This document shows positions 24,301-32,004 of a stretch of 34,940 nucleotides of DNA, in pieces. Source of the stretch: Verrucomicrobiaceae bacterium (GTDB lineage Bacteria; Verrucomicrobiota; Verrucomicrobiia; Verrucomicrobiales; Verrucomicrobiaceae); the NCBI GenBank assembly GCA_027487315.1, contig JAIYDW010000105.1:1-34940 (forward strand). The letters run 5' to 3'. The stretch's first letter is position 1. Every line of letters begins with the position of its first letter. The translations under genes were made by a program, and so were the position numbers. Below the pieces are notes generated by a model that worked only from the letters and a program-made list of their open reading frames with translations, did no database searches and was not told the DNA's origin.

Positions 24301-24575
24301 AACAGTTTCTCGCCCAAATGGCCCAAATGCAGCGCCTTCAAAGCGCGCAGCAGGACGGTGAATCCAGCAGCACTTCCACTGGCAAACCACGCCAAGTCCA
24401 AGAGGAAGCCCCCCCGCATAACCCCGCTACGGACGGCCCGCGGCTCATCCTCCCAAGTTCAGCACCCAAAGGCCCAAGCGCTCTCAAGCGCCCAAACGCC
24501 AATGTCGGACGCAACGATCCCTGCCCTTGTGGTTCCGGCAAAAAATACAAGCAGTGCTGCGGTCGCATGGCCTAG
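21336..24575 (+). CDS. secA: Preprotein translocase ATPase SecA, enlarged form
   Basis: A 1079-residue motor ATPase that drives unfolded preproteins through SecYEG. The Walker A motif is MATGEGKT at 193-200. The Walker B/DEAD-like segment is [19 protein letters not shown] from 301. [44 protein letters not shown] and [23 protein letters not shown] cover both nucleotide-binding domains. WQEHL lies in the C-terminal helical region. The protein ends in a zinc-binding SEC-C motif with C1063, C1065, C1074 and C1075, which binds SecB or lipids in other bacteria. E. coli SecA has 901 residues. The extra length lies mainly in an N-terminal helical insert (about 58-130), in the preprotein cross-linking region (about 335-480) and in a disordered Ser/Pro linker before the zinc motif. 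A perfect 13-bp hairpin follows the gene. Confidence 0.97.
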   Translation: [1079 protein letters not shown]

Positions 24576-24602
24576 CCTGCACCGCCCCTGACATTCAAGC
24601 AC

Positions 24603-24631
24603 CGAAGGGCGAGCCGCTGGCTCGCCCTTCG
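24603..24631. terminator. Perfect 13-bp hairpin after secA
   Basis: CGAAGGGCGAGCC pairs with GGCTCGCCCTTCG around a 3-base loop (GCT), 28 bases after the secA stop. There is only a short T-poor tail, but the stem is long and perfect, so termination of secA transcription is likely. Confidence 0.75.
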
Positions 24632-24668
24632 TCGTATTGCCTAGCAACTCCCCATCCCTCCATCAAAC

Positions 24669-25703
24669 ATGGACCCCCTCACCCATGCCACCCTCGGTAT
24701 CGCCGTTGCCCTCGCCGTCGCGCCGCGCGGTGCTTCCCTCCCCTCGATTGCCCTCGCCGGATTCGCCGCCGGCACGCTTCCTGACATCGATATCTTCCTT
24801 CACTCGGAGACCGATCCCCTCTTCAGCCTCGAATACCACAGACACTTCACCCACAGCATTCTCTTTTCTCCAATTATTGCCCTCATCGGCACCGTCTTGG
24901 CATGGCTCGCTCTTCTCTGTTTCGGAAAACATTCTCCCTATCGCCCCATGCTCTTCCCAGCTTGGCTCGCCGCGCTCAGTCACCTCTTTTGTGACCTCTG
25001 GACCAGCTACGGAACCCGTATCGCCTGGCCCTTCAACAACGTCCGCTACTCCCTCGACTGGATCTCCGTCATTGATCCCCTTTTCACCCTTCCCGTCCTC
25101 GGCCTCACCCTCATTGCTCTGGTAAAAGCCAGGCCCCGTCCGGCGCGATTCGCCTTAACTTATGCCACCATCTACCTCGCCCTTTGCTTCGTCCAACACG
25201 AACGCGCCACTCGCGCCCTGCAGTCCTGGCTGAAAACCTCAGGTCCCGGCTCGGCAGACCGTCTCGCCGTTCACCCTTCTTTCGGCAACATCCTGGTCTG
25301 GCGTGCCCTCGTCGAAAAAGACCGTGTCGCCCACAACGTCGCCATTCGCTGCGGACTCGGTGCCCCAACCATCCTTCCTGGCCAATCGACCCTCGTTTTC
25401 AACCATCCAGATCAAGCCATCTCCGAACTCAAAATCGACCCCGCCTCTCCCCAGGCCCGAGATGTCCGTCGCTTCTTCCACTTTTCAAACAATTGGGTCG
25501 CCCAACTCCCGAAGGAACCCCAAACCCTCGGTGACCTCCGCTATTCCGCCCTTCCCGACTCCCTCACCCCTCTCTGGGGCATGCAAATCCTCCCCCCAAA
25601 CACCATCCCACCCATCAAATGGCGAGAGTTCAACAAAATCGAGACCCGCAATTGGGACCGTTTCCGATCACTCATCACCGGCGAAGCATTCCCGGCAAAA
25701 TAG
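24669..25703 (+). CDS. YdjM-like membrane-bound metal-dependent hydrolase
   Basis: A 344-residue membrane protein of the YdjM/DUF457 family. It begins MDPLTHATLGIAVALA. Conserved charged residues are LPDIDIF (D39, D41), the HRHFTHS box (H57, H59, H62) and SHLFCDLWTSYGT (H105, D109), as expected for this putative metal hydrolase. At least four hydrophobic segments lie at about 8-20, 66-85, 97-108 and 135-150, with one more near 160-175. The C-terminal 170 residues are soluble. The natural substrate is not known; the E. coli relative is only annotated through LexA regulation. The ATG at 24669 starts the conserved N-terminus. The gene is downstream of secA, separated by the terminator hairpin, and convergent with the next gene. 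Confidence 0.82.
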   Translation: MDPLTHATLGIAVALAVAPRGASLPSIALAGFAAGTLPDIDIFLHSETDPLFSLEYHRHFTHSILFSPIIALIGTVLAWLALLCFGKHSPYRPMLFPAWLAALSHLFCDLWTSYGTRIAWPFNNVRYSLDWISVIDPLFTLPVLGLTLIALVKARPRPARFALTYATIYLALCFVQHERATRALQSWLKTSGPGSADRLAVHPSFGNILVWRALVEKDRVAHNVAIRCGLGAPTILPGQSTLVFNHPDQAISELKIDPASPQARDVRRFFHFSNNWVAQLPKEPQTLGDLRYSALPDSLTPLWGMQILPPNTIPPIKWREFNKIETRNWDRFRSLITGEAFPAK

Positions 25704-25748
25704 AAACCCCTCCCAAATCCTCTCCCCGCATCTCAAAAGCAGCCAATC

Positions 25749-26534
25749 CTACGGCTTCAAATCAGCCGACACCACCTTGTCAGACACTCCCGGATCGCTC
25801 GAAACAGGCCAGCCCGCCTCCAAATTCAAAAACACAGGAGGCACCATCGTCAATGCTTCACCACCCGTTGACTTGAACCCTGCATACACCAAAGGCACCA
25901 CCGTGCCGCAAACACGCTCATCATTCAGTTTCTCCACGTGGACCAGCGCACCAAAGGTCGACCGCTTGTCCAGTGTGATGGATTCACCCACTTCGAAAGG
26001 CGCCTCGCTCGACTCCAACCCCGGCATCAAAATCTCCACATCCACGTCTTCCAAATCCACCGCTCTCGCCCGAACCACCCATCCCGCCTGCATCACGTCA
26101 GACTTCTCCAATGGGCGCACCTCCATCGCCAGAAACTTCCCTGTCAAATACACCGGCGGATCCTGCTTGTCGTAGTTCCGAATGTAAGCCCGCTTCAAAA
26201 TGTCATTCGCCACACGCAACTGCTCCGGCGTGTAGGCATAGTAGGCTGACATCAACTCTCTCGGCGATTTCGCCGAACCATCCGGCACCGTGTAAACCGA
26301 AAACTTCCGAATCACCGGAAGCTTGTGCAGCTTCGCCAGCACTTTGTAGTTCAACGGCTTCTCCGGATGTTGGAAAACCATGATGCTGAAAAACCAGCAA
26401 AAAGTCGCTACCCCCATCATGAGTGTAATCAGAATGGTCCACCAAAACAAACTCGATCCGTCCCCACTTTTCGCGAAACTCCCACCGCCGTAACCACGAC
26501 GCTCCTTCCCATCACTCAAATACTCTCGACGCAT
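25749..26534 (-). CDS. Single-pass membrane protein of unknown function
   Basis: A 261-residue protein with a short cytoplasmic N-terminus (MRREYLSDGKERRGYGGG), one membrane segment (about residues 30-53, LFWWTILITLMMGVATFCWFF) and a soluble extracytoplasmic domain. That domain shows KLPVIRKFSVYTVPDGSAKSPRELM, an IRNYDKQDPPVYLTGKFLAMEV strand region and a beta-rich end with VEILMPGLESSE. I do not recognise a named family. The order of segments resembles conserved verrucomicrobial hypotheticals. The 106 bases between this gene and the Fe-S carrier gene upstream are AT-rich and probably hold its promoter. Confidence 0.7.
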   Translation of the reverse strand: MRREYLSDGKERRGYGGGSFAKSGDGSSLFWWTILITLMMGVATFCWFFSIMVFQHPEKPLNYKVLAKLHKLPVIRKFSVYTVPDGSAKSPRELMSAYYAYTPEQLRVANDILKRAYIRNYDKQDPPVYLTGKFLAMEVRPLEKSDVMQAGWVVRARAVDLEDVDVEILMPGLESSEAPFEVGESITLDKRSTFGALVHVEKLNDERVCGTVVPLVYAGFKSTGGEALTMVPPVFLNLEAGWPVSSDPGVSDKVVSADLKP

Positions 26535-26640
26535 GTATCAAAAATCGCTCTTACTTGCTTTCACACTGCTCAGTCGAATTCGTGCCAATTTAACAGAAAT
26601 CAAATGGTTTGAAAAGATTTTCTTGCCAAACCCTCTGCGT

Positions 26641-26985
26641 TCAGCTTGTCGCTGCCATTTCCGCCGGTTCAAATGATGTCCCACACCCGCAGCTCCTCGC
26701 TGCCTTCGGGTTCCTCACTTTGAACCCTGAATCATTCAATCCATCCTCATAATCAATCACACTGCCGTCCAAAAACTTCAGACTTTCTGCGTCAATGATC
26801 ACCGAGACCCCATCCCGCTCGCTCACCACATCCCCTTCCGCCACTTGATCCACCTTCATCTCATACTGCATGCCCGCACACCCACCGCGCGTCACCTGCA
26901 ATCGCAATCCCATCCGCAATTCCGGATCACGTCCCTCTAGCAACTCACGAAGTTGTCCCGCAGCCGATTCAGTTATCTCAATCAT
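26641..26985 (-). CDS. A-type iron-sulfur cluster carrier (IscA/ErpA/HesB family)
   Basis: A 114-residue carrier that accepts Fe-S clusters and delivers them to target enzymes. The three conserved cysteines are present: C36 in RGGCAGMQYEM and C99/C101 in SCGCGTSF. Family strands such as LRLQVTRGG, VVSERDGVSVIIDAESLKFLDG and DYEDGLNDSGFKVRNP fill the rest. The length is standard. The ATG at 26985 opens directly into the family N-terminus (MIEITESAAGQLREL). It is divergent from mutL and not next to other isc or suf genes, so whether it is ErpA, IscA or SufA cannot be decided. Confidence 0.92.
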   Translation of the reverse strand: MIEITESAAGQLRELLEGRDPELRMGLRLQVTRGGCAGMQYEMKVDQVAEGDVVSERDGVSVIIDAESLKFLDGSVIDYEDGLNDSGFKVRNPKAARSCGCGTSFEPAEMAATS

Positions 26986-27120
26986 GTCTCAACTATACGC
27001 TGCGCTCCCGCTCATTCCATTCATCTTCATTCAAAAATCTCAGAACCTCATGGAAACCCGGTCGTCCTTACGCTAATCCCATCACAGCATTCGCCCCGCC
27101 CCTTCGATCTCTCCTCCCCA

Positions 27121-28983
27121 ATGTCCCGCATTCGCATCCTCTCCGACGCCCTCGCCAGCCAAGTGGCCGCCGGTGAAGTCGTTGAACGCCCCGCTTCCGT
27201 CATTCGCGAATTGGTCGAAAACAGCCTCGACGCCGGTGCCCTCCACATCGAAGTCCACGTCCAACGCGGTGGCGCGGCCCTCATCAAAATCGTCGACGAC
27301 GGCGCTGGCATGGATCGCGAAGACGCGATGCTCTGCCTCGAACGCCACGCCACCAGCAAAATCCGCACCAAAGAAGACCTCGCCGCCATCTACACCTTCG
27401 GCTTCCGCGGCGAGGCCCTCCCCAGCATCGCCAGCGTCTCCCGCTTCCGCCTCGCCACCAAACAAGCCGACTCCCTCTCCGGCACCGAGGTCGAAGTCCA
27501 CGGCGGCAAACTCATCCACGTTCGCGACAGCGGCAACGCCAACGGCACGGTCATCGAAGTCCGAAACCTCTTCTTCAACCTCCCCGCCCGCCGCAAATTC
27601 CTCCGCACGGAAGCCACCGAGTACTCGCACGTCGAACAGCAGTTCCGCCTCCACGCCATCGCCAATCCCCGCACCGCCTTCACCTTGACCCGCGATGGCG
27701 AACTCATGTTCCACCTCCCCGCCACCCAGGACCTCCTCGAACGCATCCGCGGCCTTGCCGGTGCCGAACTCGCCGCCCGCCTCATCGAAGTCCCGACCAC
27801 CGAGCGCCTCGGCGTCCGCATCCAGGGCTTCATCGGCGGCGCCGGCCTCAGCCGCTCCACCCGCCAGATGCAGTTCACCTTCCTCAACGGCCGCCCCATC
27901 GAAAGCCCTTCCATCTCCTATGGCCTCCGCGAAGGCTACCACACCACCCTCATGAAGGGTCAGCACCCCGTGACCTTCCTCTTCCTCGACATGGACCCTC
28001 ACGGCTTCGACGTGAATGTCCACCCCGCCAAAAAAGAAGTCCGCTTCCACGATGGCCATGGCGTCCGTGAAGCCGTCGCTTCCGCCGTCAGCGCCGCCCT
28101 CGCCGCCAGCCGCACCCTCCCCACCGGCCACCCCTCCTCAGCCCGGCACTCGCCCATCGAACTCTCTCCCGAACGCCCCCCATCTTCCCTCCACCTAGAG
28201 CCCGAAACCACCCCCGCGCCTCCCCCCGCCCAAACCTTCCTCCCCATCCCCGCCACCTTCTCCACCCCCTCCCGCTCCTTCCCCCAGCCCACCGCCCCTC
28301 CACCACCCACCTCACCCCAAACCGCCCCCCAAACGCCCCCCACCCCCGCCCCTCGCCCAACCACCCCACCCGAACCCGCCGCTCCCTCCGAAGACTTCAC
28401 CCGCTACCGCATCCTCGGCGTCCTCCACCGCCTCTACGTCCTCCTCGAAAGCCCCGAAGGCCTCGTCCTCATGGACCAACACGCCGCCCACGAACGCGTC
28501 ATGTTCGAACAAATACGCCGCGCCATGGAACACGACGGCGTCCCCACCCAGCGCCTCCTCATCCCCCTCACCCTCCAACTCTCCCCCAAAGACGCCGACA
28601 TCATCTTCCGCAACCTCGAATCTCTCAACCGCCTCGGCATCGAACTCGAACCTTTCGGCCCAAACACTTTCAAAGTCGAAACCCTGCCCACCTTCCTCAA
28701 AACCGATGACCCCATGGACTGGCTCGACCAGGTCATCGAAGAACTTCGCGGCCTTTCAGGTTCCTCTTCCTCCCTTCGCCTGGGCGAAGACATGATCGCC
28801 ACCACCGCCTGCCGCCACGCCGTCAAAGCCAACGACCACCTCTCCCTCCCTGAACTGCAGGCCCTGTTAAAAGACCTCGCCGCCTGTGAAATGCCCTACT
28901 GCTGCCCCCATGGCCGTCCCACTCTCATCCAAATCTCCCACTCCGAACTCGAACGCAAATTCGGCCGCCGCGCCCCCGGTTAA
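27121..28983 (+). CDS. mutL: DNA mismatch repair protein MutL with endonuclease motif
   Basis: A 620-residue MutL that couples MutS mismatch recognition to strand incision. The N-terminal GHKL ATPase carries ENSLDAG (33-39), DDGAGM (59-64), ATSKI (77-81) and GFRGEAL (94-100). A proline-rich linker, about residues 340-420, joins it to the dimerisation domain. That domain has the metal-binding endonuclease motif DQHA(X)2E(X)4E exactly (D452, E458, E463). It also has the supporting segments ACRHAVKAND and CPHGRP (595-600). So this is a nicking MutL, as in bacteria lacking MutH. The start ATG at 27121 begins the family N-terminus (MSRIRILSDALASQVAAGEV); the frame is open further upstream without support. 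Confidence 0.95.
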   Translation: MSRIRILSDALASQVAAGEVVERPASVIRELVENSLDAGALHIEVHVQRGGAALIKIVDDGAGMDREDAMLCLERHATSKIRTKEDLAAIYTFGFRGEALPSIASVSRFRLATKQADSLSGTEVEVHGGKLIHVRDSGNANGTVIEVRNLFFNLPARRKFLRTEATEYSHVEQQFRLHAIANPRTAFTLTRDGELMFHLPATQDLLERIRGLAGAELAARLIEVPTTERLGVRIQGFIGGAGLSRSTRQMQFTFLNGRPIESPSISYGLREGYHTTLMKGQHPVTFLFLDMDPHGFDVNVHPAKKEVRFHDGHGVREAVASAVSAALAASRTLPTGHPSSARHSPIELSPERPPSSLHLEPETTPAPPPAQTFLPIPATFSTPSRSFPQPTAPPPPTSPQTAPQTPPTPAPRPTTPPEPAAPSEDFTRYRILGVLHRLYVLLESPEGLVLMDQHAAHERVMFEQIRRAMEHDGVPTQRLLIPLTLQLSPKDADIIFRNLESLNRLGIELEPFGPNTFKVETLPTFLKTDDPMDWLDQVIEELRGLSGSSSSLRLGEDMIATTACRHAVKANDHLSLPELQALLKDLAACEMPYCCPHGRPTLIQISHSELERKFGRRAPG

Positions 28984-29050
28984 AAACGCCCCTCATTTCC
29001 ACTAAGACTCCCCCTCCCACCGTCGTTTCCACCACCCACCTGTCACCACC

Positions 29051-30025
29051 ATGAAATCTCGCCCGCTCGCCGCCTGCCTTTTCCTGCTCACCTTCGCTCA
29101 GGCCCCCGCTCAAACGCCCGACACCCCGCCCGCCCTCGGCCAGCGCCCCACCGTCCCGCTCACCCCCGAGCAAATCGCCATGATCACCAAACAGCTCGCC
29201 GAGCTCGAAGGTCAGATCGACAAAATGCGCAACGACAACCTCGGCTCCGTCCTCCAAAAACTCCGCGCCGCTGTCGGTAGCGACGCCGCTGCCCTCGCCT
29301 TCTACACCGACTGCGAAAAGCTCGTCAACGTCGAGCGCAAAGAACTCGACCGCGATGAAGCCAAGCGCATCGCCGAACGCATGGAACGAGAGAAAGAACG
29401 TCGTGGCACCGAGGACAAAGACGAAGGCGATGCCGCCATGGCCATCCGCCTTCAACTCCAATACCTCATCCTCACTCTCGAAGCCCACGAGGCCAAAGAC
29501 CGCGCCCCTCTCATCCCCAAACTCCAGGCCTACATCCAGGACGTCCTCGCCAACGCCCCCAAACTCAAAGGCCGCGCACTCGGCCAACTTGGTGGTGACC
29601 TCCGCGGCGATCGCAACCCCATCGTCGCCGCCTTCCAAATCCAACGCTACCTCCAAACCGAAAACTGGACCACTCGCCCCGCCGATCTCCCGGGCATGTG
29701 GTCCCAAGTCATCCTCCCCTGGTACCTCGAAAACAAACCCACCGAACTCGCCACCATCTGGGACAACCGCCTCACCGCCGAAGCCACCCTCCTCAAAGCC
29801 ACCATGCCCGAAGCCGAATACGCTCTCTGGCTCCAAAACGAATACCCCGCCCTCCGTTGGGACCGCGCCGAATACCTCGTCATGAAAGGCCCCACCCCCG
29901 TCAATGGCCTCGCCGACATGCTCAAACTCATCAAAGAATTCCCCGGCCACCCCGACGCCCCCAAATGGCTCAAAGGCATGCGCGCCTTCGTCGAAGGCTC
30001 CACCAACGCCCCCGCTGGCTCCTGA
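29051..30025 (+). CDS. Exported hypothetical protein, mostly helical
   Basis: A 324-residue protein with a signal peptide (MKSRPLAACLFLLTFAQAPA) and a cleavage site near AQT. The mature part starts with a coiled-coil-like stretch (ITKQLAELEGQIDKM). A charged helical region with ELDRDEAKRIAERMEREKE follows. The rest alternates helices with PADLPGMWSQVILPWYLEN and GPTPVNGLADMLKLIKEFPGHPDAPKW. I do not recognise a family or an enzymatic motif. The charged helix is similar to structural periplasmic proteins. It lies between mutL (67 bp upstream) and the ABC transporter genes, all on the plus strand, but the gaps do not prove an operon. Confidence 0.75.
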   Translation: MKSRPLAACLFLLTFAQAPAQTPDTPPALGQRPTVPLTPEQIAMITKQLAELEGQIDKMRNDNLGSVLQKLRAAVGSDAAALAFYTDCEKLVNVERKELDRDEAKRIAERMEREKERRGTEDKDEGDAAMAIRLQLQYLILTLEAHEAKDRAPLIPKLQAYIQDVLANAPKLKGRALGQLGGDLRGDRNPIVAAFQIQRYLQTENWTTRPADLPGMWSQVILPWYLENKPTELATIWDNRLTAEATLLKATMPEAEYALWLQNEYPALRWDRAEYLVMKGPTPVNGLADMLKLIKEFPGHPDAPKWLKGMRAFVEGSTNAPAGS

Positions 30026-30085
30026 TCCCCAATCCAGGTCCCTCACATTTCGAGTTGGCGTCTTCTCCGTTCTGCATCAACCATC

Positions 30086-30805
30086 GTGAGTAGCCATTCT
30101 CACGTCGTGATCCCGGATCCCCCGCTCTCTCACCCGGCCCGCCTCCAGGCCGCCGGGCTTCAGTTCACCTACCCCGGCACCGACTTCTCCCTCCACCTGC
30201 CCGAGCTCACCCTCGCTCCCGGCCAAACCGTCCTCCTCTCCGGCCCCAGCGGCATCGGCAAAACCACCCTCCTCCGCCTCCTCTGCGGCCTCCTCCGCCC
30301 CACCTCCGGCACCCTCGTCGCCAACACCTCCGTCCCCCTCCACCAGCTCTCCACTCCCCTCCTCCGCGCCTGGCGCCTCCAGCACGTCGGCCTCATCTTC
30401 CAGGACTTCGCCCTCCTCGACTACCTCACTGCCGCCGAAAACTGCCTCCTCCCCGCCCGTTTCCTCAACCTCTCCCCCTCCGCTTGGTCCACTCTCCAAG
30501 CCTCCCTCCCCGACCTCGCCGAGCGCCTCGACATCGCCCACCTCCTCCACCGCTCCTCCGCCCACCTCTCCCAGGGCGAACGCCAGCGCGTCGCCATCCT
30601 CCGCGCTCTCCTCACCTCTCCCCAACTGATCTTCGCCGACGAACCCACCGCCTCCCTCGACCGCAAACGCCGCGACCAGGCCCTCGCTGTCATCGACGAC
30701 CACATCCAAAAATCCGGCGCCGCTCTGGTCCTCGTCACCCACGACCCCGAAGTCGCCTCCCGCTACCCCTTCCACCTCAACCTGGAGGACCTCCACGCCC
30801 AATGA
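30086..30805 (+). CDS. ABC transporter ATP-binding protein (LolD/MacB-like)
   Basis: A 239-residue ATPase subunit. Visible motifs: Walker A GPSGIGKTT at 53-61, Q-loop FQDF at about 105, signature LSQGERQRVA near 161-170, Walker B with ADEPTASLD near 184-192, and the H-loop VTHD near 217-220. The signature uses SQGE in place of the common SGGE, as in the LolD/MacB/FtsE group. Translation starts with GTG at 30086; no in-frame ATG lies nearby. Its TGA overlaps the ATG of the permease gene (ATGA), so the pair is co-translated and forms one transporter. LolD, MacB and DevA relatives act mechanically on lipoproteins, peptides or lipids in the envelope. Which applies here cannot be read from the sequence. 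Confidence 0.92.
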   Translation: MSSHSHVVIPDPPLSHPARLQAAGLQFTYPGTDFSLHLPELTLAPGQTVLLSGPSGIGKTTLLRLLCGLLRPTSGTLVANTSVPLHQLSTPLLRAWRLQHVGLIFQDFALLDYLTAAENCLLPARFLNLSPSAWSTLQASLPDLAERLDIAHLLHRSSAHLSQGERQRVAILRALLTSPQLIFADEPTASLDRKRRDQALAVIDDHIQKSGAALVLVTHDPEVASRYPFHLNLEDLHAQ

Positions 30806-31992
30806 GCGCCCTCCCTCCAGCCATCCACCTCGCCACCCGCTACCTGCGTCAGCACCCCCTGCAAACCGCCCTCCTCGTCGGCACCCTCAGCCTCCTGCTC
30901 TCCCTTCCCCTCGTCCTCCGACTCCTCCTCCACGAAACAGAACACCGCCTCCACCAGCGCGCCCTCTCCACCCCCCTCGTCCTCGGCGCCCGCGCCAGCG
31001 CCCTCGACCTCGTCCTCTCCGCTCTCCACTTCCGCCTCCCCCCACCTCCCCACATCACCCTTGCCGATGCTCGGGAAGCCTCTCGCACCGGCCTCGCCAC
31101 CGTCATCCCCCTCCACATCGGCCACCACGCCCAGAACGCCCCCATCGTCGGCACCGAACTCGACTACTTCTCCTTCCGCCACCTCTCCCTCGCCCAAGGC
31201 ACCACCTTCCTCCGTCTCGGCGACTGCGTCCTCGGCGCCTCCCTCGCCCAAAGCCGAAACCTCCGCCCCGGCGATTCCCTCATCTCCTCTCCCACCCAGG
31301 CCTTCGACCTCGCTGGCGCCTACCCCCTCAAAATGCGCATCACCGGCATCCTCGCCCCCTCCGGCACCCCCGATGACGACGCCGCCTTTGTCGACCTCAA
31401 AACCGCCTGGCTCATCGACGGCCTCGCCCACGGCCACGACGACCTCACCCGGGCTCCCTCGGATCAAATCCTCACCCACACCGACACCAACGTCGTCGGC
31501 AACGCCTCCGTCCGCCTCTACAACGAAGTCACCCCCTCAAACTTCGCCAGCTTCCACTTCCATGGCGACCCCAAAACCTACCCCCTCACCGCCGCCCTCG
31601 TCTTCCCGAATGACCCCAAATCCGACGCCCTCCTCAGCGGACGCTACCAGGAAAAAAAGACCGCTGCAACCCTCCAACTCATCGCCCCCGAAACCTGGAT
31701 CACCTCTTTGATGTCCACCCTCTTCCGCCTCGAAAGCCTCATCCTCATTCTCCTCATCGCCACCGGAACCGCCGGCCTCCTCATCATCACCCTCGTCTTC
31801 GCCCTCTCCTTCCGCCTCCGCCGCCGCGAATTCCAAACCCTCGAAGACCTCGGCATCGCCCCCTCCTCCCTCCTCACCGTCAAACTCTTCGAAATCCTCC
31901 TCGTCCTCCTCCTCGCCATCGCCCTCACCGCCTTGACCCTCCCCGCCGCCCACCTCGCCGCCCCCCACCTCGTCCGCTCCATGCTCCACTAG
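30802..31992 (+). CDS. FtsX-like ABC transporter permease, possibly lacking the last helix
   Basis: A 396-residue membrane subunit. It has one N-terminal helix (about residues 22-44, TALLVGTLSLLLSLPLVLRLLL) and a large extracytoplasmic domain (about 45-305) of MacB periplasmic type with PIVGTELDYFSF and LGASLAQSRNLRPGDSL. Two C-terminal helices follow (about 310-334, SLILILLIATGTAGLLIITLV, and 358-380, FEILLVLLLAIALTALTLP). Typical MacB/LolC/FtsX permeases have a fourth helix at the end. Here the protein stops shortly after the third with HLVRSMLH. The cytoplasmic coupling segment is RRREFQTLEDLGIAPSSLL. It overlaps the ATPase gene by ATGA. The next gene starts 12 bases after its stop. Confidence 0.85.
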   Translation: MSALPPAIHLATRYLRQHPLQTALLVGTLSLLLSLPLVLRLLLHETEHRLHQRALSTPLVLGARASALDLVLSALHFRLPPPPHITLADAREASRTGLATVIPLHIGHHAQNAPIVGTELDYFSFRHLSLAQGTTFLRLGDCVLGASLAQSRNLRPGDSLISSPTQAFDLAGAYPLKMRITGILAPSGTPDDDAAFVDLKTAWLIDGLAHGHDDLTRAPSDQILTHTDTNVVGNASVRLYNEVTPSNFASFHFHGDPKTYPLTAALVFPNDPKSDALLSGRYQEKKTAATLQLIAPETWITSLMSTLFRLESLILILLIATGTAGLLIITLVFALSFRLRRREFQTLEDLGIAPSSLLTVKLFEILLVLLLAIALTALTLPAAHLAAPHLVRSMLH

Positions 31993-32004
31993 TTATCCTT
32001 GCCC

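Noticed and set aside
21249-24419. Minus-strand open frame of more than 1000 codons opposite secA
   Set aside because: It is Gly/Val/Asp/Glu-rich with no recognisable domain, and results from the extreme C-ending codon bias of secA on the other strand. SecA motifs are unambiguous on the plus strand.
27082-28131. Long minus-strand frame opposite mutL, and similar ones opposite M20, ldh, the ABC genes and purD
   Set aside because: All are Gly/Glu/Val-rich shadows of C-biased coding strands with no family motif.
30484-30801. Upstream extension of the permease frame inside the ABC ATPase gene
   Set aside because: Arg/Pro-rich shadow. The ATGA overlap at 30802 gives a natural start with a normal permease N-terminus.
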